Shown piece after piece: positions 46,534 through 57,500 of a DNA stretch of 64,000 nucleotides. Source of the DNA: Cyclobacterium lianum (GTDB lineage Bacteria; Bacteroidota; Bacteroidia; Cytophagales; Cyclobacteriaceae); contig NZ_FRCY01000012.1 in assembly GCF_900143075.1 (NCBI RefSeq), positions 84,624 to 148,623 on the forward strand, given 5' to 3'. Made by a program: the position numbers and the translations under genes. Each line of letters begins with the position of its first letter. Position 1 is the first letter of the stretch. Below the pieces are notes generated by a model. It did no database searches and was not told where the DNA came from. It worked only from the letters and a program-made list of their open reading frames with translations.

Positions 46534-48093
46534 ATGGCAATTAAACTGAATAAAGAAGAGAGCATATTTCGCAACGAGCTGATATTTACAGCTGATGCCA
46601 AGGCGGTGAATATTGACAACACTTTGGTAAATCTTTTCATGCTATTAAAGCATAATGGAATTCGTCCCAAGCAGCGAGCCAGAGCGGGGAGTAATTCCTT
46701 TATTGACCTTGAGACGTTAAAGCGTGTATTTTCTAAACTTGAGGAGGAAGGTTCTATTACTGGGTTTAACAACAACCCGGAAGCAGCAGTGCTATGGATG
46801 CGCAGTAATTTGGTCAACATGGTTTATAGAGGGAATTTAGACAAAGAGAAAATCTCCTCTTTAAGACCAATCCACTTGGAAAGTTATAGGGTAAGAAATG
46901 CGACTAATACAAGAGACTATAATACTGCAGATCAGGTTTATCTTATGCTTGGTGCGAACCCTACCGTTCGGGATGACTTGAAAAGCTTTCTTATGGAAGG
47001 CTGGGATCAAACTACAAGCAAAATAAATCTAGGGAACGAGCTTGATGTTGACAGTCTTGGATTGCTTCATATCATTAAGAATGTAAAGCCCGGATTCCTT
47101 GATAGTAGTTCCAGTTTAAATCAAATAAGACCACTTTTAAATGAGCAAGCAGAACTGTATTGTGATGATGTGAGGCGTCTCTTGGTTTATAAGAAAAAAC
47201 TCCCTAGAAATGTACTTATTGAATACCTAAAAACTATTACTTCTTTTCATCTATCTATCTATATCCAAAAACTGATTTTCACCTTACCTCAAATGGTGGA
47301 AAATGGTACGGATACTTCAAGAGTCGACTGGAGTATTGTGGTTGATGCAACTGACGATTTTGAGAGTAGAATTGCAAAAATGTCAGCTGAGGAAGCTGAA
47401 AATTTGGGCAACAATGTTAATGACTATATCAAGTCCACATTCCAGGTAAACGCTGCACTTAGACGACTAAGACTGGAAAAAACCAATTCAGAACATTTGG
47501 GCAAAGCCCTAGAACTTCTGAAAAATAAACCCCAAGAATTTGAAATCTATTTTGAAACTCAATGGGATATCCTGTATAGTACGCTTGATGATGATGACAA
47601 GGAATTAATTCAAGACTTGGTGAAATATGAAGAAACCTATTTTGACCGATACATCGAGCTTATCTTAAAAGCAAGAGGTAATTACCAGTTCCGCTACCAC
47701 ATGCAATTAATAGACAACCTCTCTCAAAAAAATAATGAGAGAGGAATTATGGGCCAAGGACGGAGTAAGAAACATCCAAGAAGATACGTTCTTGGTACTC
47801 GCTTGCTTGAAACACTTGTTCAAATTCTGGTTTTAGAATCAGACGGAAAGGACTTTCATACTAAAAGTTTATCCATTGAAGAATTGATCCAGAAAATCAG
47901 AGATCGGTATGGTCTAATAATAAACGGACTTTCTGAAGACCGCTTTAAAGATGCAGATCTGAATACTCATTTAGCCTTTAAAGAAAATGTGGAGGCGTTC
48001 AAATTGAAACTCAGACAAATTGGATTTTATAACGATCTAAGTGATGCCTACATTCTTCAAAGAATTAGACCACGTTACGAATTAAATGCTTAG
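46534..48093 (+). CDS. Defence-operon protein of unknown fold (MAD7/DptG-like position)
   Basis: 519 aa, almost entirely helical, with no membrane segment and no catalytic motif that I can see. It starts 2 bases after the kinase-fusion stop and overlaps the HerA-type gene by 8 bases, so it is made with both. Between a DptF-like NTPase and a DptH-like ATPase, this is the position DptG holds in the Dnd restriction operon, and the lengths are comparable. The likely role is a structural adaptor joining the two ATPases. No sequence similarity could be tested. Confidence 0.7.
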   Translation: MAIKLNKEESIFRNELIFTADAKAVNIDNTLVNLFMLLKHNGIRPKQRARAGSNSFIDLETLKRVFSKLEEEGSITGFNNNPEAAVLWMRSNLVNMVYRGNLDKEKISSLRPIHLESYRVRNATNTRDYNTADQVYLMLGANPTVRDDLKSFLMEGWDQTTSKINLGNELDVDSLGLLHIIKNVKPGFLDSSSSLNQIRPLLNEQAELYCDDVRRLLVYKKKLPRNVLIEYLKTITSFHLSIYIQKLIFTLPQMVENGTDTSRVDWSIVVDATDDFESRIAKMSAEEAENLGNNVNDYIKSTFQVNAALRRLRLEKTNSEHLGKALELLKNKPQEFEIYFETQWDILYSTLDDDDKELIQDLVKYEETYFDRYIELILKARGNYQFRYHMQLIDNLSQKNNERGIMGQGRSKKHPRRYVLGTRLLETLVQILVLESDGKDFHTKSLSIEELIQKIRDRYGLIINGLSEDRFKDADLNTHLAFKENVEAFKLKLRQIGFYNDLSDAYILQRIRPRYELNA

Positions 48094-51000
48094 TAGAATG
48101 GAATTGACCTCATCTATAAATACCTATTATAAGCGAATCATTAACTTGATACTGGAATTGTATCATGATGATTTAAGTAAGGCGATTCAAGGACATTGCA
48201 TGAAAATCACTGGCCTTGGAATGTCCGAGTTGGAGTTCTTGTGGGAATTGATTCGTGAAAAATATCCTAACATTAATACTTTCATCGTTTCTGAGCAATC
48301 CAGCTCGGACTCCAGATTTATCACTGCTACCAAACTCATAGAGTTTCGAAATAAGCAGGAGGCACCACTCCTTGTATTAATTCCATCTAATAGCAGAACA
48401 GCCGCCGAAGACTCTTATGGAAACGCAACTTTCAAAGAAATTTCACTTGAAGGTATTGAGCATAAACTCAAGGAAGAGTTACTTAATAGTGTACCGTCAG
48501 AATTTAATCATATTATCAAAAATGAAATACTTGGTTATCTAGATATTCTTCATGGAGATGCTGTCTATGTTATCGATTATCTGCTCTCTCTTGAAGAGCA
48601 AGGTTACAATGCAGAAACAATCGGAAACAACATCTACCTATTAGACTTAATCCCTGATTGCACGCTGATTAAGGAACATGATAAAATACGTTCAAGGCTC
48701 AATTTTAACCTTGAAAGTATATCCCTATTAGGCTCTTTTCATAAACCCTTATACGACAGAATAGCTGAACTACCTCTCGAACCCAATACGCTTCAGAAAG
48801 ATTTAGTGAATTTCATAAAGTCAGAAAGTGATTCAAGAAGTTCAGAAGACATATGCAGGATAATTTACAAAAGCTATCCTAATCTCAATTTCTCTAATTG
48901 GCAAATTCCTGATCTTGATTTCACTCATATTAAACTTACTACCGAGGAAATTAGGTCTACAGATTTCATAATTGAAGAAGGGAAAAACGTTTTAAAAGCA
49001 CAGCCAAACTCAACTTCAAAAGTCAAGGTTCGCTTCTCAACGAACCAAAACCCAAAAGACATTTCAGACCTGAAATACTTTAAGGTGATTTTAATGGCTG
49101 TAGATGGTGCAGCTGGTGAGGAAATACAAGTGCTTCGCAAAATCAAAAACTCAAATTCTAACAGGCCATACCGAGAAGCTACCGTTGAGTTAAGTCCAAA
49201 TATAATGGAAGAAGGCTCATATTTTTTTAAAATATGGGCTGAGGATGAACATGGAAATATCCTTAATGGAGATGACGATTTTAAAGACATAAAAATTCAA
49301 TCCGCTTGGGAAGCTTCTAAATCAGAAGATCAAAGTAAATCCAAGAGCAGCTTTCCGTATAAGTTAACCTGTGATTCAGACGATTTTTACTATGTAGTTG
49401 AAGAAAACACCGAACGAGAAGAAAACCAGCGCAAAGACAAACTAAACAATGTCCTACAGGCGTTTTTTAAATTCAGAATTGACAAGTTAAGATCAGGCTC
49501 AGACCCTGAAGTACCTCAATCTTCTGAAACATCAAATATCTGGCTCACAGATTACACTAAGCATACTTCGACCTTTCACATTAACTATTCTGACAAGCAT
49601 AATTATCAGGTCAATTTGTCTTCAAAACTCAGAAGTATTGAAGATGCATTTCTAAAAAACGGAAGCAGCATTGGTCATGTGAAGGCAACTTTAAAGAGCA
49701 ATTCTTCTGCAGTAGGTTTTGAATCCATAAGTTTCATTCCAAGTGAAATTTCTACACTAATACCGCAAGACATTCTCAAACTACGATCTGAAATCTTCGA
49801 TCAAATTAAATCTTCGAATGACGATGAAAACGGAGTATTTGAGACCACCAACATCATGTTCATTTCTGAATCAATAAGAACATACATCCAAAAACTTACC
49901 ACTTGGATTGCAAAACTTCACAGTCAGATTTCAGATGAAGAAACAACTGATGATGAGAAATCTACCATTCAGGATTTTCTTGCTGAAGTTCAAATGCTTG
50001 ACATGGTTAAAATAAAAACGAAGCTGCCAGATGGAAAGCCAACTGAGGCGCTTCTTTTATCCCCTATTCATCCTTTAAGACTAGCCTGGTGGGTGCAGTT
50101 GATTGATGTATTCCTCACATGGGAAAAAAGCACAAGTGAATATGAAGGTTATAAGTCCGCATGGAATAAAGGATTATCAGAATTATTCGAGGGTCAGTTA
50201 TCTCCAGAAAACAATCCCTTGGTTCTAGTTGAACCCAACACATTTAAAAGCTATCACTACTCCGGTGAATTAGCATTTGGTTGGGGCTTTTATCTCAATG
50301 TACTTTCAGAAGAGTCCAAAAATGGGATGACGTCTGTATCCCGTCAAATGAAGCACTATTTCAGACAACTTTTTAACATCACTAAAGACAACTATGTCGA
50401 AACCGAGATTAGTCAAAAGTTGGTCGTTCGCCACATCAAAAATTATTTATCCCAACACCCTTATACCGACAAACTGATTATAAATCTAATAAATGCTGGT
50501 GATGCAGGTGTTTTTGCAGATTCCTTGGTAGAATTAGAAAGAGAGACGAACTTTCAGAACATAAAATATGAAGTTCGAATTTTCAAAGGAGATGACAAGA
50601 TAATTGAACATGGAGAAGCTCTTCGCACCCTGATTAATCCAGAATCAAATATATCTGAAGAAGCTGAGGCATTCTCACAACCTTCAGCCAATCGTCTATT
50701 TCCCAAGATGCGATTTTCAATCAATAGTATCTCGGATTATCTTAAATCTCCTTCTCGGTATTCTTCTCATTTAAGCTTTCTAATAAGCCCATTTCCAATT
50801 ACTGTAGAACTGATCAAACCACATAAACTTGATCGTAATTTCTATTTGAATGGTCTTATCGCAACTCCAACGATTGCTGTAAATGATATCGGATCTGAAA
50901 TTAAATGGAATAGGTATTTGCAGGGAAATGAGGTAATACCAGATTATAAAAATTCAGGTACTTGTGGTGTCAGTCTTTTCAATAACCTTCAATCTTTCAT

Positions 51001-53500
51001 CGCTGGGGCATTAGCTTCAAGATTCACGGAATCAATACCTTCTACTCAGCTTCGTTTGAACGATAAGGATAAAGTCCTTCTTACCCATCTGCATGATTTT
51101 TCTGATTGGGTAATAACATTTGATAAAAATCTTGGTCCTCAGGTTTTCGATCAACCCTCTAAGGATGGAAAAATTCCATTTTTATTAGACTTTGTTCCTG
51201 GTGAAGAGATAACAGGAATATCCTCTTATCTCACAACAAGACCGACATCTGAAGTTCTTGGACTACTCGGGCCGCATTTTCAGGAGTTCAACATTGATAT
51301 ACATAAACCAGAGGATGAGAAGAAGGTTAAGATTCTTCTTGAAGATCTCAGAGCAGTTTCCAGTTCATTAGTACTCCAATTAAACTCTTCAAAGAACAAA
51401 GCATTTGAGGTAATCGGTTCAGCTTTCACCAAGAGGGTTTTGGAAAAAAAAGGGCTTTTAGAAGAATCATTTCTAATTCCAATTGATTTACACCATAACC
51501 TATTTGAAAATCTCCCATCAGAAAGTAAAAGCCGAGCTGATAATCTTTTAGTCTCGATTGATCCGGAAACAAGAGAAATACAATTCACTGTAATTGAGAT
51601 AAAGTGCAGAAAAAGTATTGGATCTGCTGAGAACGGAGATTTAAAGAGTAAGATGAAAGAGCAAATTGAGAACACAATAACTGCTCTAAGAATGCACTTT
51701 GACCCAGAATATGAAATGTCTTTTGATAGACTGGACAGAGAGATTAAAAATAAGGAGTTAAAGTCCCTCTTAGGCTTCTACATTGAACGTGCGTATCGTT
51801 ATGAATATTTGACAGAAAATGCTTTCGCAAGTTATAATGCGTTTTTGCAGTTGCTTCATCAAGGGTTCAAGTTGAGGTTTAAGCAACTTGGTTTGATTTT
51901 CAATTTTTCGGCAGATCAAAAGCATTATAAAGAAGAAATTGACAACGATCTCACATTCTTCACATTTGGAGATAAGTTAATTGAACAAATTCTTGATCCG
52001 GATTCCGATTTAAACACAAAACGTCTTGAAGATCATCAACTGGATAGTGAGTTAAGTGAAGCGGTTGGTATTAATACCAAGCTTAGGCCATTCATCCAAA
52101 AACTAAAATCCAAAGAACCGATAGATCAGAAGGATGACAAGCCGGATCATGAAGATGGTGGAATCGAAATACCAGTAGATGATTCTCCCGATAATACATC
52201 AGCAAGTCCCTCTACATCAATTGATAATCAGGTTGGTTTAGAAGATTCTGAACCTATTTCCAACGAAGATCAATTCAATGTTACACCACCGGATTATGAC
52301 ATTCTTATTGGTAAAAATTCTCCAAGCGACCAATATGGAATCCTTGGCGAAAGCATTCATGGTAAGAAAATAGCAATTGACCTTAGTGAAACTAACACTA
52401 TCAGCCTATTTGGTGTCCAAGGTGGCGGTAAAAGCTACACTATTGGTACAATCTCAGAAATGGTACTGAAGCAATTCAACCATATCAACTTACTTCCAGC
52501 ACCACTAGCAGGAGTAATATTTCACTATAGCGAAAGCATGGATTATGAGCCTGAGTTCACTTCAATGAAAAGCCCCAACGATAAAAAAACAGAACTCTCA
52601 AAACTTCGTGAAAGATACGGAGCTGAACCGGACAGCATTGAAGATGTGATTATCTTGACTCCAAAGGACAAAATAGAAGAAAGGAAAGCAGAATACCCAT
52701 CAATTGAAGTATTGCCAATTGCCTTTAATTCAAAAGAGTTAAACGTTCAAGATTGGATGTTCCTTCTTGGCGCAATTGGGAATGATTCCACGTACATCAA
52801 GCAACTTAAGGCGATCATGAAAGAACTTAGACGTGATTTGACTCTTGATGGTATTGCTCAAGCAGTTGAGGATTCTTTATTACTATCCACCAATCAAAAA
52901 GCATTAGCAAAACAGAAATTGAGCTTCGCTCGTGAGTACATTGATGATAAATTCATTTTACGAGACACCCTAAAGCCAGGCAGATTAATCATTGTTGACC
53001 TCCGAGACGAGTTTATTGTCAAGGATGAGGCCCTGGGCCTGTTTGTGATAATGCTGAATATTTTCTCAGCTGTTAAAAATGTAAATGGAAAGCACTTTAA
53101 TAAGTTTATCGTTTTTGATGAGGCACACAAATACATGGATAATAAGGATTTAACTGGCAATATAGTTACCGCAATTAGAGAGATGAGACACAAAGGTGTT
53201 AGCATCATGATTGCGAGTCAAGACCCTCCAAGCTTGCCAAATGAAATTATCGAGCTTAGTTCAATCGTTCTACTTCATAAGTTTAATAGCCCCCAGTGGT
53301 TGAAGCATATTCAAAAATCAGTCACTCAGTTATCCAGTCTTTCTCCAACAGATATGAGTTCATTATCTCCAGGTGAAGGCTTTCTATGGGCCACTAAGGC
53401 AACTGAGCGAAGTATTTCGGCTAAACCTTTAAAAATTTCAACACGGCCACGAGTGACAAAACATGGTGGTGCTACTATTCAAGCAACTGGTGAACAATGA
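48086..53500 (+). CDS. PD-ExK nuclease-like plus HerA/FtsK-type ATPase (MAD8/DptH-like)
   Basis: 1804 aa, cytosolic. The long N-terminal part has no recognised domain. Residues about 1100-1200 carry a PD-(D/E)xK-like motif (D1152 or D1159, then E1171-I-K1173). After an acidic, disordered linker (about 1365-1415) comes a C-terminal HerA/FtsK ATPase: Walker A GVQGGGKS (1443-1450), Walker B FIVFDEAH (D1678, E1679) and ASQDPPSLP. The architecture recalls DptH. It likely pumps or loops DNA while cleaving it, i.e. the main restriction effector, and overlaps the phosphatase gene by 4 bases. An ATG 12 bases downstream is an alternative start. Confidence 0.85.
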   Translation: MLSRMELTSSINTYYKRIINLILELYHDDLSKAIQGHCMKITGLGMSELEFLWELIREKYPNINTFIVSEQSSSDSRFITATKLIEFRNKQEAPLLVLIPSNSRTAAEDSYGNATFKEISLEGIEHKLKEELLNSVPSEFNHIIKNEILGYLDILHGDAVYVIDYLLSLEEQGYNAETIGNNIYLLDLIPDCTLIKEHDKIRSRLNFNLESISLLGSFHKPLYDRIAELPLEPNTLQKDLVNFIKSESDSRSSEDICRIIYKSYPNLNFSNWQIPDLDFTHIKLTTEEIRSTDFIIEEGKNVLKAQPNSTSKVKVRFSTNQNPKDISDLKYFKVILMAVDGAAGEEIQVLRKIKNSNSNRPYREATVELSPNIMEEGSYFFKIWAEDEHGNILNGDDDFKDIKIQSAWEASKSEDQSKSKSSFPYKLTCDSDDFYYVVEENTEREENQRKDKLNNVLQAFFKFRIDKLRSGSDPEVPQSSETSNIWLTDYTKHTSTFHINYSDKHNYQVNLSSKLRSIEDAFLKNGSSIGHVKATLKSNSSAVGFESISFIPSEISTLIPQDILKLRSEIFDQIKSSNDDENGVFETTNIMFISESIRTYIQKLTTWIAKLHSQISDEETTDDEKSTIQDFLAEVQMLDMVKIKTKLPDGKPTEALLLSPIHPLRLAWWVQLIDVFLTWEKSTSEYEGYKSAWNKGLSELFEGQLSPENNPLVLVEPNTFKSYHYSGELAFGWGFYLNVLSEESKNGMTSVSRQMKHYFRQLFNITKDNYVETEISQKLVVRHIKNYLSQHPYTDKLIINLINAGDAGVFADSLVELERETNFQNIKYEVRIFKGDDKIIEHGEALRTLINPESNISEEAEAFSQPSANRLFPKMRFSINSISDYLKSPSRYSSHLSFLISPFPITVELIKPHKLDRNFYLNGLIATPTIAVNDIGSEIKWNRYLQGNEVIPDYKNSGTCGVSLFNNLQSFIAGALASRFTESIPSTQLRLNDKDKVLLTHLHDFSDWVITFDKNLGPQVFDQPSKDGKIPFLLDFVPGEEITGISSYLTTRPTSEVLGLLGPHFQEFNIDIHKPEDEKKVKILLEDLRAVSSSLVLQLNSSKNKAFEVIGSAFTKRVLEKKGLLEESFLIPIDLHHNLFENLPSESKSRADNLLVSIDPETREIQFTVIEIKCRKSIGSAENGDLKSKMKEQIENTITALRMHFDPEYEMSFDRLDREIKNKELKSLLGFYIERAYRYEYLTENAFASYNAFLQLLHQGFKLRFKQLGLIFNFSADQKHYKEEIDNDLTFFTFGDKLIEQILDPDSDLNTKRLEDHQLDSELSEAVGINTKLRPFIQKLKSKEPIDQKDDKPDHEDGGIEIPVDDSPDNTSASPSTSIDNQVGLEDSEPISNEDQFNVTPPDYDILIGKNSPSDQYGILGESIHGKKIAIDLSETNTISLFGVQGGGKSYTIGTISEMVLKQFNHINLLPAPLAGVIFHYSESMDYEPEFTSMKSPNDKKTELSKLRERYGAEPDSIEDVIILTPKDKIEERKAEYPSIEVLPIAFNSKELNVQDWMFLLGAIGNDSTYIKQLKAIMKELRRDLTLDGIAQAVEDSLLLSTNQKALAKQKLSFAREYIDDKFILRDTLKPGRLIIVDLRDEFIVKDEALGLFVIMLNIFSAVKNVNGKHFNKFIVFDEAHKYMDNKDLTGNIVTAIREMRHKGVSIMIASQDPPSLPNEIIELSSIVLLHKFNSPQWLKHIQKSVTQLSSLSPTDMSSLSPGEGFLWATKATERSISAKPLKISTRPRVTKHGGATIQATGEQ

Positions 53501-54216
53501 AAGCAATAGCAGTATCACATAAAGGAAAGCGAGACATTAATCAGGATTTAATACTTGAGTATACCTCTATTGATGGGTCATACCTTTTCGCTGTGATAGA
53601 TGGAATGGGAGGTTATGAAAGTGGAGAAATTGCTGCTAAAATAGTCGGTGAGAATATTGAGACCTATTTATCTACTGTCGGAACTATTGATGCCTTTCAC
53701 ATTCAAAAAGCAATAAATAAGTCAAATCTGGCACTTCGCCAGCAAAAAACAGAATCATCTGAAAGTATGGGAGCCACTATAGGTGGTGTCATTTTTAAGG
53801 GTTCTTCTGTTTCATATTTTTGGGTTGGTGATGTCAAAATATTTCATTTCAGAAACAAGAAAATACTTTTTGAATCTATACCTCACGGCTTGGTGAATGA
53901 TCTGGTTGAGAATGGATCAATTACAGAACCATCCCAGCTGTCAAAGTATAGGCATGTAGTTACTCGCTCCATACAAGGTGATATAAAAACCTCTCAGGCA
54001 GAGATCGATTCTAATACATTTCAAGACAACACAGACTTACTCTTTGTCTGCTCTGATGGTGTACATGATCTTTTTGAGAGTCTACAACTTGAAAACCTAC
54101 TCAATCAAGTTGAATCACCACTGATGCTACAGGCTGAGCTTGAATCCAGGCTTAAAATAGAAGCGAGTGACAATTTCACTTTTGGTATAATCACTTCAAA
54201 TGCATTAGAAATCTAG
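53497..54216 (+). CDS. PP2C-type Ser/Thr protein phosphatase
   Basis: 239 aa, a minimal PP2C domain with all metal-binding motifs: INQD (14-17), DGMGG (35-39), SMGATIGG (90-97), WVGDVKIF (109-116), CSDG (185-188) and SDN (224-226). It should be an active manganese/magnesium phosphatase. Its start overlaps the HerA-type gene by 4 bases, so it belongs to the same transcript as the tandem kinase and is the obvious antagonist of that kinase. No transmembrane or sensor domain is attached. A phosphatase is not part of MADS as I remember it, which makes this a distinguishing feature. Confidence 0.92.
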   Translation: MKAIAVSHKGKRDINQDLILEYTSIDGSYLFAVIDGMGGYESGEIAAKIVGENIETYLSTVGTIDAFHIQKAINKSNLALRQQKTESSESMGATIGGVIFKGSSVSYFWVGDVKIFHFRNKKILFESIPHGLVNDLVENGSITEPSQLSKYRHVVTRSIQGDIKTSQAEIDSNTFQDNTDLLFVCSDGVHDLFESLQLENLLNQVESPLMLQAELESRLKIEASDNFTFGIITSNALEI

Positions 54217-54219
54217 CTT

Positions 54220-54504
54220 ATGGAACAACAGGAACTATTCTTTAATTTATTTCCATTCAACTGGCAAAAGCAACCCGTTGTTTTATATTTATCAACCGAA
54301 GATAATGGCAGGTGTACAGGACTTTATTTTAACTTGTTTCTAAATGAGATAATGACATTATCTCTTAAAATAGTCTCTAAAATTCAATCAAACTTTTTAA
54401 AACCTTACGTATTTTGGAGGAAACAAATCTTCAAATCTTTGAAAGAAATGCTCAAATCGTCCATGATTCCAAGGCAGACTGAGTATAGATCTTTTCATGG
54501 GTAG
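54220..54504 (+). CDS. Doubtful small ORF inside the defence operon
   Basis: 94 codons starting 3 bases after the phosphatase stop. The product is Phe/Leu/Lys-rich with no motif and no clear domain; composition alone does not decide whether it is real. It may be a short linker gene, a remnant of a lost gene, or chance. The gap to the next gene's start is 46 bases. Confidence 0.35.
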   Translation: MEQQELFFNLFPFNWQKQPVVLYLSTEDNGRCTGLYFNLFLNEIMTLSLKIVSKIQSNFLKPYVFWRKQIFKSLKEMLKSSMIPRQTEYRSFHG

Positions 54505-54550
54505 GAGATAAATCTTTTATTTTTATAGTTATAATAAACCAGAATATTAA

Positions 54551-57500
54551 ATGATAGAAAGAGAATTAATAGAAAATCTTTATGAGGAGAAAGCAAGGAA
54601 CGATAGTAATTCCGAGGATCTTGCTACTACTCTAAATATTCTTTCAAAAACGGTTTTTGGAGATGTTAACCGATTTGTCTTTGAATTAATACAGAATGCT
54701 GATGATTCCCCTATACCTATCTCACAGGCAGAACTAAATGTGACATTTCACCTATTCGACAACTACCTCTTATTTTCACATAATGGTAAGCATTTCAATA
54801 CATCTGATGTAAAGGGTATTTCCAGAGTAGGGAGTCTTGATAGCCGGAAAGACAAAGAAATGGAGAAAACTGGCTACAAAGGAATTGGTTTCAAGTCTGT
54901 TTTCAGAACATCAGATTGCGTTCAGATCAGCTCTAACGGATATAAGTTCAAATTTGATAAAAACCATCATCTATGGGCAAATGACAAATCCTACCCATGG
55001 CAGGTAATTCCTATTTGGCATGATGAAATTCCTGAGGAGGTTGCGCCTTACATTGATTTTTCCGATGTAAATACCATTATTAAAATCAAGAACAAGGAAA
55101 TTCTCTACTCTGAGATTCTGGATGTATTTGAAGACTGTCAGATCATTTTGTTCTTACGGAACGTCAACTCAATACGATTTAAACGAAACAACGTTGCTGA
55201 GTTTGAAATTATCAAAAAGAGCACCGGTGCTAATACTTGTGAACTATATTATAATAGTACTCTTAAAAGCAATTGGTATACATCCGAATTTACTCAGGAA
55301 ATCAGCGATTCGCTTAGAGATAAGTTAACAAACCTTTCTGATGAAGAATGTCCAAGAAAACTTAAGGAAGCAAAAAAGACCAAACTTACTTTTGCTGCAC
55401 TCATTGAAGGAACTAACCTGGTTGCGTTGGCAAATACGATCATATATAATTATCTACCCACAAAAGTCGGTTATGATTTCCCCTACATCGTAAATGGAGA
55501 CTTTATTACCAATGCTGAAAGAACTCAATTGCTTAAAAATGATTGGAATGAATTTCTCCTAAATGCAATAGCTACAGCCCAAATCAATTTACTGGTAGAG
55601 CTTAGTACCACTAGGTTTAAGAATGACATCCTTCGTTTATTTAAAGAAACATTTTCATATACCTCGGATAGCCTTAAACAAGCATTCAACAAAGGATTGT
55701 CAGCAGCCATAAATGAAATTTCTTTTATTCCTGACCTATCGGAATCAAAACTTTTAAAAGTTCAAAATTGTTTGATTGATGTGCTGGAATACTCTAAATA
55801 TTTCCCTAAAGAACATATCACTGAGTTATACAGTAATAATCCAAGTCTGGTGATTCAAGAACTTGTTTCTACTGAAAAACTGATTCCCTTCGGAGCATCA
55901 TATTTTGATGAAGGAGAAATAGAAGCCTTATTTAGGTCTCAAACCTTTATAGCCGCAGCAACTTCCGACAGGAAGTTCAATTTTCGCTTGATGTATTTTC
56001 TATTTAAGAAGTATCTATCTCCGGAGGTACTAAAGAGACTCAAATTCATTCTGGACAGCACCGGAAACCTTCAGACACCGGAAAATCTATATTTCCCTTC
56101 GAACTCGTTTACAAAAACCATCTCATTTACGGAGCTAACATTTGTTGATGCAACTGTTTTTACGGAAATCGACAAATATGAGGACCTTAAAAAATGGTTA
56201 ATTGAACTTGGAGTGAAATTCCCAAAGAACATCGAAATTCTTCGCAAGTCAATCTTTCCAATGATCAATAAAGATCGTATTACACTGGATACCACATTTG
56301 AAGTCACGCATTTTATTTTTAATCTATATACTCAGGGTGAGCTAACCGATAACGATTACAAGACATTAAGGAAAATTAAACTGTTAACGAATAATGGCCT
56401 AAAAATCGCTTCAGAAACTCATCTATCAAACGCTTATAATCCACGACTACAGCTTGAAGACCTTGTGCCTGAGCAGAGTTATGTAAGCAAAGACTATATC
56501 TCAAGTAATGGGGATATAGAGACCTGGAAGAGTTTTTTTCTCAGACTCTTTGTAAAGGAAAAGATAACCGTTGTTAAATATGACAAGACAGAAAGAGGGC
56601 AATTATCTTCAATTATTCCTGAAATCTCAGGCTATCTTTCTTGGATAGACAATAATGGCTATTATGATTCAATTTATGCTCGATACAAAAATTCAGGGCA
56701 GCATTATTTATCCAATGTAAGGTATTTCTTTTTTATAGATCACCTGAAATCTATAACATTCGCTAAGCTTTTTTGGGATATTCTGTTAGGCGACTGGAAT
56801 AGTTATCAGTTAGATGATCCAAAAACAAAATATCTTCACTACGGTGGGGTCAATGAAGTCCCTGATTACTTGCAATATTACGTAAGAAACTTCCCTTCGA
56901 TTCCTGCGACAGATAGGAAATGCTACAAATCTACTGAGGTCTACTCTCCAAGATTTAAAAACATCATACAGGACAAATATCCAGTTGCCGACTTCAAAAG
57001 TACTTTATTGTCCAAAGAGCAGATAAGTTACCTAGGTCTGAGGCAATTCATTGAGATAGGCAATTGTATATCTCTGTTGGCAAGCCTCGCAATAGAAGAT
57101 ATTACCAATGAGACAAAAAAGCAGATATTTGCTCTGTATGACGAAATAATAAAATCCTACAAAGAAGGAAACAGGATAGCTACTGATATTTCTACCATTA
57201 CTCTTTTATCTCTAAACAATTCATATCAATCTATTGATAGTCTTTATTACTTTAATATCAGCTCACTATCCCCATCAGTGAGTTCCGATAGGTTTATTCA
57301 ATTTTCAGATTCATTTTCTGATAAGGACAAAGCTCTTTTCTGTCAGATGTTCGAAATACCAGCCGTTACCTACTCTGATTTAGATTTCAACTATGAAAAC
57401 CGTGAAAATGACGACTCACTGAAAGCAAAGCTCAACGAAATCCTTCCCTTTTTATCCATTATCATTTCTCATAAAGATTCCTTAGAGTTTGACAAAATAT

